Assembly: GCA_013423325.1 (NCBI GenBank)
Contig: BLJB01000540.1
Coordinates: forward strand, 1 to 15,942
Source: Usnea hakonensis
Lineage: Eukaryota > Ascomycota > Lecanoromycetes > Lecanorales > Parmeliaceae
Direction of reading: 5' to 3'
DNA length: 15,942 bases
Part shown: piece by piece, positions 15,871-15,942 of the stretch
How the letters are laid out: every line of letters begins with the position of its first letter
Numbering within the stretch: the first letter of the stretch is position 1
Notes under the pieces: generated by a model
Told to the model about the DNA's origin: nothing
Database searches by the model: none
Seen by the model: only the letters and a program-made list of their open reading frames with translations
Translations under genes and position numbers: made by a program

Positions 15871-15942
15871 GAAGTGATTGATGAAAGATGAAGTACAACA
15901 ACCAACATGAAGAGACGCCATTCACGATAGGTGGGGAACCAG
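15871..15942. other. RIP-free flank
   Basis: From GAAGTGATTG onward CpA and TpG are frequent again and base composition is balanced. This is the edge of the RIP block, probably unique host DNA. It is too short to identify a gene. Confidence 0.6.

Overview
The window looks like an AT-rich, gene-poor block from a filamentous ascomycete genome that has been heavily hit by repeat-induced point mutation (RIP). The evidence is an extreme loss of CpA/TpG with a matching excess of TpA, retrotransposon relics whose Gln and Trp codons have become stops, and almost no indels. I see no intact host gene, tRNA or rRNA. The species cannot be named from this sequence.

Layout. (1) 1-4389 (+) is a saturated-RIP Ty1/copia Gag-Pol relic with its 5' end outside the window, followed by an unassigned 3' region to about 5257. 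(2) 5292-6170 (+) is the 3' tail of a Ty3/gypsy chromovirus: half a chromodomain, 3' UTR, polypurine tract and LTR. It is also saturated. (3) 6191-6336 is a small RIP-free, GC-richer island carrying a 10-residue tandem repeat in an open frame, followed by an unidentified, moderately mutated stretch to 7153. (4) 7154-14035 (-) is a complete 6.88-kb chromovirus with 182-bp LTRs, a perfect 5-bp target duplication (ATCTA), a polypurine tract, Gag, Pol (PR-RT-RNase H-IN-chromodomain) and leader. (5) 14036-15870 is more AT-rich repeat debris. It contains an LTR on the minus strand at 15098-15289, related to the one at 5987-6170, and coding-like relics on the minus strand. (6) 15871-15942 is normal sequence marking the edge of the RIP block.

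The full-length chromovirus keeps the outline of its expression and replication programme. Gag and Pol are in different frames, linked by a canonical -1 slippery heptamer (GGGAAAC), a 5-nt spacer and a 7-bp hairpin. The presumed primer-binding site is a 10-bp perfect complement of a sequence inside its own LTR, which suggests Tf1-style self-priming rather than a tRNA primer. Its LTRs differ at nine positions, all CpA/TpG to TpA. The element was therefore probably young when RIP hit it. PR, RT and IN active sites and the Gag zinc knuckle are destroyed, while the RNase H acidic residues survive.

The two copies of the chromovirus family lie in opposite orientation and carry RIP of very different depth, so the window records at least two RIP episodes or intensities. 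All readings were made by eye. Domain calls rest on recognisable family motifs, not on database searches.
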